Below, one piece after another: positions 15,613 to 23,759 of a stretch of DNA of 64,000 bases (position 1 is the stretch's first letter; each line of letters starts with the position of its first letter). This DNA comes from Arthrobacter sp. S39. GTDB lineage: Bacteria; Actinomycetota; Actinomycetes; Actinomycetales; Micrococcaceae. The stretch spans positions 248,001 to 312,000 of the forward strand of contig NZ_SIHX01000006.1 of NCBI RefSeq assembly GCF_004320525.1, given 5' to 3'. The translations under genes and the position numbers were made by a program. The notes beneath the pieces are model-generated. The model was not told the origin of the DNA. It made no database searches and saw only the letters and a list, made by a program, of their open reading frames with translations.

Positions 15613-17640
15613 CTATTTACTGTTCGGGTCTGTTTGCCGGGTCTGGACGGTGGGGATGCTGCCGGTGTGCGTGCCGCCCTGGTGGGAGTCCGGGTCCGGG
15701 CATGATTCGGCGCAGTCGTGCTTCGTGACCAGGTCGAATTGAACGCCGCCGTGCTGTTCCACGCCGGTCCTGATGGCCCGCTCGACGACGGATGTGGCCA
15801 GGCGCCGTCGCAGGGACAGCGGATCGCGGCGCAGGTCCTTGGCGAGGGCAAAGCAAAGCAGGAGCATGACGACGATGAACGGTAGCGCTGCGACGATGGT
15901 GATGCGTTGCAGGCCGGCCAAAGCCTCCGAAGGTTCATCGCCGCCGGCCAGCAGCATGACCGCCGCCACGGCGCCGGTGAGGCTGCCCCAGAAGATCACT
16001 ACGCCGCGGCGGGGGTGCTCGGCGCCGTTGGAGCTGAGCGATCCCATCACGATGGAAGCGGCATCGGCGCCGGTGACAAAGAAGATTGCCACCAGGACCA
16101 TGGCCAGTACGATGACGCCTGCAGTGAGCCAGCCCGGCATGCCAAGGTTCTTGACGAGGTCGAAGAGGGCGCCGTCGAAGTTGACGGACGAGACTCCGTC
16201 GACCGTTTTGACCAGCCCGGGCGTGCCTGCCTTGTCGGCTTCTTGCTGGACGTGGAAAGCGGCTCCGCCGAAGATGCCGAACCAGATCACGCTGACGACG
16301 CTGGGCACCAGCAGCACGCCGGTGACGAACTGGCGGATGGTGCGGCCGCGGCTGATGCGGGCGATAAACATGCCTACGAAGGGCGTCCAGGAGATCCACC
16401 AGGCCCAGTAGAAGATGGTCCAGCTGGTCATCCAGCTCCGAAGGGCCTCATCGCCGACCGCTTCGGTCCGGGACGACATCTCGGCCAGGTCGCGGGCGTA
16501 GTCGCCGACGGCGGACGGGATCAGGTTGAGGATGAACAGGGTGGGACCGGCAATAAAAACGATGAGGGCCAGGACGACGGCCAGCACCATGTTGATGTTG
16601 GAGAGCCACTGGATGCCGCGGCTGATGCCGGAGACGGCCGACGCGACGAAGCAGAAGGTCAGGACGGCGACGATCCCAACAAGCACGGGAGTGCCGATTT
16701 CGCCGAACCAGCCGTTGGAGGTCATGCCGCTGCCGATCTGCAGGGCGCCGAGGCCCAGGGAAGCGGCGGTACCAAAGAGGGTGGCGAAAATCGCCAGGAT
16801 GTTGATGAACTTCCCGAGCGGGCCTTCCACCATCCTGATGCCGAAAAGTGAGGTGAAGGCTGCGGAGACCAGTTGCCTGCGGCCCAGGCGGTAGGTGCCG
16901 TACGCCATGGCAATGCCGACCACTGCATACATTGCCCAGGGGTGCAGGGTCCAGTGGAAGATCGAGGTGGCCATGGCCGTCTGGATGGCTGCGGGGGTGC
17001 GGCCGTCCACGGTTCCGGGCGGGGGTGAGATGTAGTGGTAGAGCGGTTCGGCTACACCGTAGAACATCAGTCCGATGCCCATGCCGGCGGCGAACATCAT
17101 CGCGACCCAGGAGACCGTGCGGAATTCGGGTTTCTCGCCGTCCTTGCCCAGCGGGATATTGCCGAATTTGCCCAGGGCCAGCCACAGGACAAAAACGACG
17201 AAGAGGGAAGCCAGGACCATAAAGAGCCAACCGGTGTACTCCATGACCCAGTTCAGGGCAACCGTAGAGGACGAGGCGAGGCTGTCCCGGCCGACGAATC
17301 CCCAGATAACAAAGGCGACGGCGATGGCGCCAGTGATCCCGAACGTTACTTTGTCGAGGGTGAGCGAGTGGTTCCGGCGCAGGGAGACGGCCTGCTCGGT
17401 CTTGGCATGGCGCAGTTCCTCCAGGATCTGCTCATACTCTTCGGCATCGGGCAATGGTTCTGCGCCTCCGTCCTCCGGATCGAGGACTGCAGGGTTGGTG
17501 TCTTCTTCTGCGAGAATACCAATGACTGTTTTGGTGTTTCGAGTACTTTCGGGCTTTTCGTTGGGGGAAGTTACTGCCAAAGCGTAGTCGGCAGGCAAGT
17601 CCTCGGGGGTTGAGGTTTTTAATTCACGGCTAATAGCCAT
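15613..17640 (-). CDS. BCCT-family transporter, probably glycine betaine
   Basis: 675 residues from ATG 17640 (AAAGGA 8 nt upstream). Residues about 1-95 are a polar, acidic cytoplasmic tail. About twelve membrane spans follow. Family marks are the GMGIGLMFYGVAEPLYHY segment, in which the Gly-rich MGIGL stretch is that of sodium-coupled betaine carriers, and the tryptophan box FYWAWWISWTPFVGMFIARI. A hydrophilic C-terminal tail of about 80 residues could be an osmosensor as in BetP (inference). It stands beside the betaine demethylation genes and most likely imports betaine as a nutrient and osmolyte. Confidence 0.9.
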   Translation of the reverse strand: MAISRELKTSTPEDLPADYALAVTSPNEKPESTRNTKTVIGILAEEDTNPAVLDPEDGGAEPLPDAEEYEQILEELRHAKTEQAVSLRRNHSLTLDKVTFGITGAIAVAFVIWGFVGRDSLASSSTVALNWVMEYTGWLFMVLASLFVVFVLWLALGKFGNIPLGKDGEKPEFRTVSWVAMMFAAGMGIGLMFYGVAEPLYHYISPPPGTVDGRTPAAIQTAMATSIFHWTLHPWAMYAVVGIAMAYGTYRLGRRQLVSAAFTSLFGIRMVEGPLGKFINILAIFATLFGTAASLGLGALQIGSGMTSNGWFGEIGTPVLVGIVAVLTFCFVASAVSGISRGIQWLSNINMVLAVVLALIVFIAGPTLFILNLIPSAVGDYARDLAEMSSRTEAVGDEALRSWMTSWTIFYWAWWISWTPFVGMFIARISRGRTIRQFVTGVLLVPSVVSVIWFGIFGGAAFHVQQEADKAGTPGLVKTVDGVSSVNFDGALFDLVKNLGMPGWLTAGVIVLAMVLVAIFFVTGADAASIVMGSLSSNGAEHPRRGVVIFWGSLTGAVAAVMLLAGGDEPSEALAGLQRITIVAALPFIVVMLLLCFALAKDLRRDPLSLRRRLATSVVERAIRTGVEQHGGVQFDLVTKHDCAESCPDPDSHQGGTHTGSIPTVQTRQTDPNSK

Positions 17641-17844
17641 GAGCGAATCCTTTGCTCGGCGGATCATGGGCTTGCGGTTAACACATGGCCCTGAGGAGTG
17701 AGCCCGGGGGAAGGTTGGGGGCTTCCTCCCGGTCAGGGGCTTGTGCAAGGGGCACCTCTTTGGGGTCAGGGATCAAGTTTTTTGCTTGGGTAAGGCCGGA
17801 AGCCTCCGATCGTTGCGCAGGGATCAACAACACATTTCCTCGGA

Positions 17845-19056
17845 CTAGCTGAGGTAGCCGTTCGGGTTCAGGACATACTTCGTGGCGGCTCCGGCATCGA
17901 ATTCCGCGTACCCCCGCGGGGCATCCTGGAGCGAAATGGCCGTGGCGTTGACCGCCTTGGCGATCTGGATCCTGTCATGCAGGATCGCCATCATCAGCTG
18001 CCGGTTGTACTTCATCACCGGGCACTGGCCGGTCGTGAATGAGAGGGACTTCGCCCAGCCGGTGCCCAGGGACAGGGACAGGCTGCCCTTCTGGGCCGCC
18101 TCGTCTGCTGCACCCGGATCCCCGGTGACGTAAAGGCCGGGAATGCCCAGCGCCCCGCCGGCGGCCGTGAGGTCCATCAGCGAATTGAGCACGGCGGCCG
18201 GCGCCTCCTGGGCCCCGGCCCCGTGTCCGCGAGCCTCGAAACCGACCGCATCGATACCGGCGTCAACCTCCCTGACGCCGAGAAGCTGCTCGATCTGGTC
18301 AGCCGGGTCGCCGTTGGCCACGTTGACGGTTTCGCAGCCAAAGGATCGGGCCTGGGCCAGGCGATCCTCATTGAGATCCCCTACGATGACCACCGCGGCC
18401 CCCAGGAGTTGGGCGCTGGCCGCCGCGGCAAGCCCCACGGGACCGGCCCCGGCAACGTAGACGGTGGACCCGACCCCGACACCCGCCGTGACGGCCCCGT
18501 GGAAACCGGTCGGGAGGATGTCCGAGAGCATGGTCAGGTCCATGATCTTCTCCAGGGCCTGGTCTCGATCGGGGAACCGCAACAGGTTCCAGTCCGCGTA
18601 GGGGACCAGGACGAACTCCGCCTGCCCGCCGACCCATCCGCCCATATCGACGTAACCGTAGGCTGACCCGGGACGGTCCGGGTTGACGTTCAGGCAGATC
18701 CCGGTCTTGCCCTCCTTGCAGTTCCGGCAGCGCCCGCAGGAGATGTTGAAAGGGACCGAGACGATGTCCCCGACCTTGATGAACTCGACGTCGGGCCCGG
18801 TCTCGATGACTTCCCCGGTGATCTCATGCCCCAGGACGAGACCGGCCGGGGCGGTTGTGCGGCCACGGACCATGTGCTGGTCCGAGCCGCAGATGTTGGT
18901 GCTCACGGTGCGAAGGATGACTCCGTGCGGGACCTTCCGGCCGACATTGGCGGGATTGACGCCGGGGCCTGCCTGCAGTTCAAAGGTGGGAAACGGGGTA
19001 TCGATGATTTCTACGATCCCCGGCGCCTTGTATGCAACGGCTTTGTTACCTGACAT
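17845..19056 (-). CDS. fdhA: Glutathione-independent formaldehyde dehydrogenase
   Basis: 403-residue zinc alcohol-dehydrogenase-family enzyme that oxidises formaldehyde to formate with tightly bound NAD. Catalytic zinc ligands are in NICGSDQH (Cys56) and LVLGHEITG (His77). The structural zinc site is CGRCRNCKEGKTGIC. The NAD fold begins VYVAGAGPVGLAAAASAQL. The length matches the Pseudomonas putida type, with the extra loop after LMDLTAAGG. It lies between the BCCT gene and gbcB and so disposes of the formaldehyde made by the betaine and dimethylglycine steps. Confidence 0.93.
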   Translation of the reverse strand: MSGNKAVAYKAPGIVEIIDTPFPTFELQAGPGVNPANVGRKVPHGVILRTVSTNICGSDQHMVRGRTTAPAGLVLGHEITGEVIETGPDVEFIKVGDIVSVPFNISCGRCRNCKEGKTGICLNVNPDRPGSAYGYVDMGGWVGGQAEFVLVPYADWNLLRFPDRDQALEKIMDLTMLSDILPTGFHGAVTAGVGVGSTVYVAGAGPVGLAAAASAQLLGAAVVIVGDLNEDRLAQARSFGCETVNVANGDPADQIEQLLGVREVDAGIDAVGFEARGHGAGAQEAPAAVLNSLMDLTAAGGALGIPGLYVTGDPGAADEAAQKGSLSLSLGTGWAKSLSFTTGQCPVMKYNRQLMMAILHDRIQIAKAVNATAISLQDAPRGYAEFDAGAATKYVLNPNGYLS

Positions 19057-19140
19057 TGAATGGCTCCTGAAGAAGTTGGGTCAATTGATACGTGCAGCGC
19101 ATGTCGCTACGGGGCAACGGCGGCGTTCAGCTGGAAGCGG

Positions 19141-20556
19141 CTAGGCATCGATCACCATGTCGGTCCGTGCGGTGGAGCAGCAGGGCAGGAATTTTCCTGC
19201 ATCGATTTCCCGTGCCCGGATCCCGCCTTGGTGGTTCATCTCGACCTCCCCGGAAAGCTTGACCACTTTGCAGGAGCCGCACATTCCTTCCTTGCAGTTC
19301 GCGCCGATCCTGACGCCCGCACGCTGGGCCGCCCCGAGGATGTGTTCGGAAGGATCGATGCGCACATTGATGCCGGTGCGCATGAAGGACAGGGTGAGGC
19401 TTCCCGTTCCGACTGTGTTGAAGCTCGAGGCGTCAGGGGACCCGGCCTCCGGCCCCACGTCCGGATTGCCTTCGGCGGCTTCGAACGTGGGCGCGTCCGG
19501 GGTTACGGTTTCCAGCGGCAGCCCCGTGGCCTCCAAGGTTCCCTCGGCGTCGTAACCGGGCTCGTAGAGCCCGAACGCGGCGGGCTGGCTTTCGTAGTAG
19601 TCCTCGGCGGAATCGGCGATTTCCTCAGCGATTTCCTCCGCGATGTCCACTGCAAATGCGAGCTCCGCCTGGTATTCAAGGATCGTCTGGCGGTCTCCCG
19701 AGAAGAACTCCACATAGATGGAGGTGTCGTCGACGCCGACCTTCCTGAGGAGCTCGGTGGCGGTGTTCAGGTAACCCTCGGGGCCGCAGGCATAGACCTG
19801 GCGGCCGTTGGCATCGGGGGCCACCTCGTCGAGCATGGCCGCCGTCAGCCTTCCGGTGAGCCCTTCCCACCCCTCGGGTTTGTTGCGGTCGCCCAGGGAG
19901 TAGAAGACCTTGATGCGCGAGTCCACGGAGGCGATGTAGGCCAGCTCCTGGTGGAAGGCAAAGCCTCCGGCCTCCGCTCCGTGGTAGAGCACCACCACAT
20001 CGGCCTGTCCGGGTAGGGAGTGGATGGTCCGCACCATGGACATGATGGGGGTGATGCCTGCGCCGGCGGCCAGCAAGAGATACCGCGCCCGCCGGTCGGC
20101 GTCGGGCAAGTGGAATGCGCCGACCGGTCCGAGCATCTCGAGCACAGTGCCGGGTTTGACATTCTCGTGCACCCACGGTGAAACCAGTCCTGTGGGGTCG
20201 CGTTTGACGCTGATGTTGAAGGTCCAAGGCTCAGTCGGGGAACTGGACAGCGAATAGCTGCGGTCCGCCGGATCCTGGTCCTCGCCGTTCACCGGAAAAG
20301 CGACGTTCACATACTGGCCCGCCCGGAACGCCAGGGGCGCACCGTCGCAGCGGCGGAATACGAAAGTCATCAGGCCGCCCGCCTCGGGAACGGTCTCCAC
20401 ACATTCGGCCATGAACTCCTGTGGATGCCAGGGGCCCAGTGCACGGGCAGCACGGGCGGGTGCCTCGGTGCTGCCCATGACCCTGTTCCACGGCATCTCA
20501 AGACCGCGAATGCGCTGTGGCTCCTGGACGTCCGTCTCGGTGAGGAGTTCAATCAT
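19141..20556 (-). CDS. gbcB: Glycine betaine monooxygenase, reductase component
   Basis: 471 residues; the ATG at 20556 overlaps the gbcA stop (ATGA). Residues 45-290 are a ferredoxin-NADP-reductase module: FAD motif RSYS (99-102), NAD(P) motif GAGITP (165-170), CGPEGY (257-262). Residues 385-471 are a plant-type 2Fe-2S domain with CKEGMCGSC (421-429) and a fourth Cys at 459 or 460. Between them lies an unusual acidic linker of about 94 residues (291-384) with EEIAEEIA-like repeats, which makes the protein about 100 residues longer than typical GbcB. It passes electrons from NAD(P)H to the Rieske oxygenase GbcA. Confidence 0.9.
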   Translation of the reverse strand: MIELLTETDVQEPQRIRGLEMPWNRVMGSTEAPARAARALGPWHPQEFMAECVETVPEAGGLMTFVFRRCDGAPLAFRAGQYVNVAFPVNGEDQDPADRSYSLSSSPTEPWTFNISVKRDPTGLVSPWVHENVKPGTVLEMLGPVGAFHLPDADRRARYLLLAAGAGITPIMSMVRTIHSLPGQADVVVLYHGAEAGGFAFHQELAYIASVDSRIKVFYSLGDRNKPEGWEGLTGRLTAAMLDEVAPDANGRQVYACGPEGYLNTATELLRKVGVDDTSIYVEFFSGDRQTILEYQAELAFAVDIAEEIAEEIADSAEDYYESQPAAFGLYEPGYDAEGTLEATGLPLETVTPDAPTFEAAEGNPDVGPEAGSPDASSFNTVGTGSLTLSFMRTGINVRIDPSEHILGAAQRAGVRIGANCKEGMCGSCKVVKLSGEVEMNHQGGIRAREIDAGKFLPCCSTARTDMVIDA

Positions 20557-21854
20557 GCCAAGTGCTCCTGCACGCGCTGCACGTACCAGTTGATGAACGC
20601 CTCCACCTGGTATTCGCTCTTCATGTACGGTCCGGGTTCGTAGGCGGGGCTGCCGGCACCCGTCTGGCACAACTCCACGAACGCCTTGTCCTGCAGGTTT
20701 GTCTGCTTCCAGGTGTAGGTGAGTTTGTCCAGATCGTAGTCAACGCCTTCCACGGCGTCGTCAGCTACCAGCCAGGTGGTGCGTACCAGGGTCTGGTGTT
20801 CGTTGACGGGGAAGACGCCAAACGTGATGACGTGGTCGCTCTGGAAGTGGAACCAGCTGTTGGGCTGCAGGTGCATCGAGCAGCGGCCAAGGCGGAAGTC
20901 CGGCAGGTCACCGAGCAGCTTTTTAGAGAGCCTGCGCCCATCGGGAGAGAACGATTCGCCCTCTCCGTCGAGCGATTCACGTGAGATACGGATTCCGGCG
21001 ATGCGGGTGTCGAGCTCCTCGACCACCTCGTAGGGAAGGCCATAGCGGCGGCAACGCTCCTCGAGCGAGGACTGGGCTTCCTTGTTGCGGTCCCACACTT
21101 CTTCGAGATGGGCCGGGATCAGGCCCTCCGTCAGTCCCCAGGTGGGAAAGAGGGAACAGGCGAGCTCCGGGTGTCCGTCGCAGTGGTAGCACTCACGGTT
21201 GTTCTCCATGACCAGCTTCCAGTTGCCCTCCTCGATGATGTTCTGCTGGTAGGCGACTTTCGTCTTCGACAGATCGTGGGGCGCGAGGTATGGCTCGAAG
21301 ATCTTGGCGGTTTCGTCAAAATCTGTCGGCGGTTCGTCCGCAATGCAGACGAAGATGAGTCCGGCGACCACGCGGCTGTGTGCGCGCTTGAGGCCGAAGC
21401 AGCCCTTGTCGAACTTCGTTTCACCCGGTGCCGAGGCGTGGATCAGATTGCCCTCGGGGGAGTATGTCCAGGAGTGGTAGCCGCAGACCAGGTTTCCGGT
21501 TGACCCCGCGGGCTCGGTCAGGACGCGGGCGCCGCGGTGGCGGCAGACGTTGTGGAGGACGTTCACGCCGCCGTCGTCATTGCGCAGCACGATCAGGGAG
21601 TAGGGACCATAGTCGACGGTGACGTAGTCGCCCGGCTCCGGCAGTTCGGCGATGCTGGCGGCAAAGATCCAGTGCTGGCCAAAAATGGCTTCCATGTCGA
21701 TCTTGAAAATCGTGGCATCGGTGTAGAAGGGGGCATCGAGGGAATATCCCTTGCGCCGGAACTCGAACAAGCCGCTGATCTCCGCCAGCTGCTCTGCAGG
21801 CAAGGATGAAGCGAGTTTTCCGCGTGAGTTGAGGGGCAAGACTGGAGCAGACAT
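20553..21854 (-). CDS. gbcA: Glycine betaine monooxygenase, Rieske oxygenase component
   Basis: 433 residues from ATG 21854 with GGGAGGA 6 nt upstream. The Rieske cluster ligands are Cys104-Arg-His106 and Cys124-Gly-Tyr-His127. The mononuclear iron site is ENNRECYHCDGHPEL, with His224 and His228. These match the betaine monooxygenase group, which removes one methyl from glycine betaine to give dimethylglycine and formaldehyde. It is first in an operon with gbcB and perhaps fdhA, and divergent from a LysR regulator. Confidence 0.92.
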   Translation of the reverse strand: MSAPVLPLNSRGKLASSLPAEQLAEISGLFEFRRKGYSLDAPFYTDATIFKIDMEAIFGQHWIFAASIAELPEPGDYVTVDYGPYSLIVLRNDDGGVNVLHNVCRHRGARVLTEPAGSTGNLVCGYHSWTYSPEGNLIHASAPGETKFDKGCFGLKRAHSRVVAGLIFVCIADEPPTDFDETAKIFEPYLAPHDLSKTKVAYQQNIIEEGNWKLVMENNRECYHCDGHPELACSLFPTWGLTEGLIPAHLEEVWDRNKEAQSSLEERCRRYGLPYEVVEELDTRIAGIRISRESLDGEGESFSPDGRRLSKKLLGDLPDFRLGRCSMHLQPNSWFHFQSDHVITFGVFPVNEHQTLVRTTWLVADDAVEGVDYDLDKLTYTWKQTNLQDKAFVELCQTGAGSPAYEPGPYMKSEYQVEAFINWYVQRVQEHLA

Positions 21855-22014
21855 GTGTTTCCTCCCGGGAGGCGTGGGTAAGAGTGTGTTTCGTGGGACC
21901 ACGGCTGCGTGGGGTGCGAGCGGCGTTGTCGAAAACCTTGTACTCATGAGATTAGGGACGATTGAACCGCAACAAAAGCGCAAGATTTGGAAGATAACCG
22001 TGCACAATAGGTGC

Positions 22015-22947
22015 ATGATCGATGCGAGGCTCATCACACTGCGGGTGTTTGCCCGGTGCGGCACCATTGGCGCAACCGCGGAACTCACAGGCTATTCTCC
22101 CTCCGCCGTCTCCGCGCAACTGCGGGAGCTCCAGCGCATGCTTGGAATGCAGCTGCTGACGAAGGACGGTCGGGGTGTGCGGCTGACCGCCACGGGCCGC
22201 TTTCTCGTGGCGGGCTCGGACACCCTCATTGCCGAATGGGAGAGCCTGCGCGCCGCAGCCATGGAGGCTGGCGACCAGGTGCAGTCCCATTTTGGCCTCG
22301 GTGGATTCTCCACGGCCGCCGCCCAGTTGCTCGCGCCGCTGGCCGCCACCCTGCGCTCAACACGCCCCCTGCTGGAGGTGCAGGTACTTGAGGCCAACCC
22401 GGCCCGCTGCTTCGACTTGTTGGTTGCCGAGCGAATCGACCTCGCGGTCATCGTTGCCATGCAGTCCGACACCTATGGTGAGGACGATCCGCGCTTCGAG
22501 CAGACAGTCCTGCTTGACGATCCGCTGGACGTGATCATTCCCGCCGACCATCCATTGGCATCGCGGCAAACGGTGACGCTCGAAGAGCTGGCATCGGAAC
22601 CCTGGATCACCGAGGCCGCCGGCTCCACTTACCATGCCCTCTTCACCGCGGCGTTTACGGCAGTCGGGGTGACACCGCGGATTGCCCATGAGGCCGTTGA
22701 ATGGGAAACCCAAATCGCCTTCGTGGGTGCGGGGCTGGGCGTGGGCCTGCTGCCGCGGTTGGCGCCCCTGCATAATGCCGAGAACGTGGTTCGACTGCGC
22801 ATAACCGGGAAAGGGAAGCCAGCGCGCCGCATTGTCGCTGCGGTACGGAGGGGCAGCATCGCATCGCCCCTGATCCAGGAGTCGCTCGGCATCCTGCAGG
22901 TCCGTGCCAATCGGATCCTCGCCGCCCGGCCCGAAGACGATCTCTGA
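22015..22947 (+). CDS. LysR-family transcriptional regulator
   Basis: 310 residues from ATG 22015. N-terminal HTH: RLITLRVFARCGTIGATAEL, then GYSPSAVSAQLRELQRMLG. The C-terminal effector-binding fold ends with VGAGLGVGLLPRLA. It is divergent from gbcA with 160 bp between them, the usual layout for a LysR activator of the neighbouring catabolic genes. The ligand is probably betaine or dimethylglycine (inference). Transcription ends at the hairpin at 23045-23096. Confidence 0.88.
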   Translation: MIDARLITLRVFARCGTIGATAELTGYSPSAVSAQLRELQRMLGMQLLTKDGRGVRLTATGRFLVAGSDTLIAEWESLRAAAMEAGDQVQSHFGLGGFSTAAAQLLAPLAATLRSTRPLLEVQVLEANPARCFDLLVAERIDLAVIVAMQSDTYGEDDPRFEQTVLLDDPLDVIIPADHPLASRQTVTLEELASEPWITEAAGSTYHALFTAAFTAVGVTPRIAHEAVEWETQIAFVGAGLGVGLLPRLAPLHNAENVVRLRITGKGKPARRIVAAVRRGSIASPLIQESLGILQVRANRILAARPEDDL

Positions 22948-23044
22948 AATTTACGGGGGTGCTGGGGTTTGGTGCCAGGCCTGCAACGTCGGAGTGCCTT
23001 GCACTGGTCCGGCAAGTGCCGGCGCTGCCCCGTTGCCCGAAAGC

Positions 23045-23096
23045 GGTGCTTCGATGAGGATACCTCCCCAGGTTTCAGGCCATCGAAGCACCTTTT
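23045..23096 (+). terminator. Terminator after the LysR gene
   Basis: Perfect 12-bp arms (GGTGCTTCGATG at 23045-23056, complement at 23081-23092) followed at once by TTTT. The 24-nt loop is long. The stretch 22948-23156 shows nothing else recognisable. Confidence 0.75.
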
Positions 23097-23156
23097 ACGG
23101 GAACGGGACAGCTCATCCTTCGCAAGGACGAAGGCTGCCAGTGGGATGCCGTGCTA

Positions 23157-23759
23157 TTAGCGGCCGTGGATGAGGCTGAGTGCCTCGGCCCGGGCGGCCG
23201 GCAGGCGCAGTTCGCCGCGGACTGCAGACGTGATGGTCTTGGCCCCCGGCTTGCGGACGCCCCGCATTGACATGCACAGGTGCTCGCACTCGATCACCAC
23301 AATTGCCCCCAGAGGTCGCAGCGCTGTGACCAGCGCGTCCACCACCTGGGTGGTGAGCCTCTCCTGGACCTGCGGCCTTCGCGCGAAGACGTCCACCAGC
23401 CTGGCAAGCTTGCTGAGGCCGGTCACGAGTCCCTCAGCGGATGGAATGTAGCCCACATGTGCCACGCCATGGAACGGCACCAGGTGATGCTCGCAGGTGG
23501 AATAGAACGGGATGTCCTTAACAATGACCATTTCACCGTGGCCGAGGTCGAAGGTCTTGTCCAGGACTGCCAGGGGATCCTCGTGGAGCCCGCCGAACAT
23601 TTCCGCGGCGGCGCGGGCTACGCGGGCCGGAGTGTCCGCCAGTCCGGGCCTTTCGGGATCCTCCCCAATAGCCAGAAGGTATTCGCGGACAGCCCGCTCC
23701 ACCCTTGGCCCGTCCACACCCCGGGTGACGGTCGCTTCCGTTGTCAGGACAGGGCTCAC
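23157..23759 (-). CDS. folE: GTP cyclohydrolase I
   Basis: 200 residues; makes dihydroneopterin triphosphate, the first step to folate. Zinc and active-site motifs: [15 protein letters not shown] and [16 protein letters not shown]. Length is normal. Its ATG overlaps the stop of the FdhF-like gene by 4 nt, so it is the last gene of the operon starting with the MetF-like protein. Placement in a C1 operon rather than with the folate genes suggests an extra copy that raises folate supply when methyl groups are being oxidised (inference; a housekeeping copy would be expected elsewhere). Confidence 0.92.
   Translation of the reverse strand: MSPVLTTEATVTRGVDGPRVERAVREYLLAIGEDPERPGLADTPARVARAAAEMFGGLHEDPLAVLDKTFDLGHGEMVIVKDIPFYSTCEHHLVPFHGVAHVGYIPSAEGLVTGLSKLARLVDVFARRPQVQERLTTQVVDALVTALRPLGAIVVIECEHLCMSMRGVRKPGAKTITSAVRGELRLPAARAEALSLIHGR

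Noticed and set aside
19060..20016. 318-codon plus-strand ORF
   Set aside because: Antisense to gbcB, no ribosome site and no recognisable motif.
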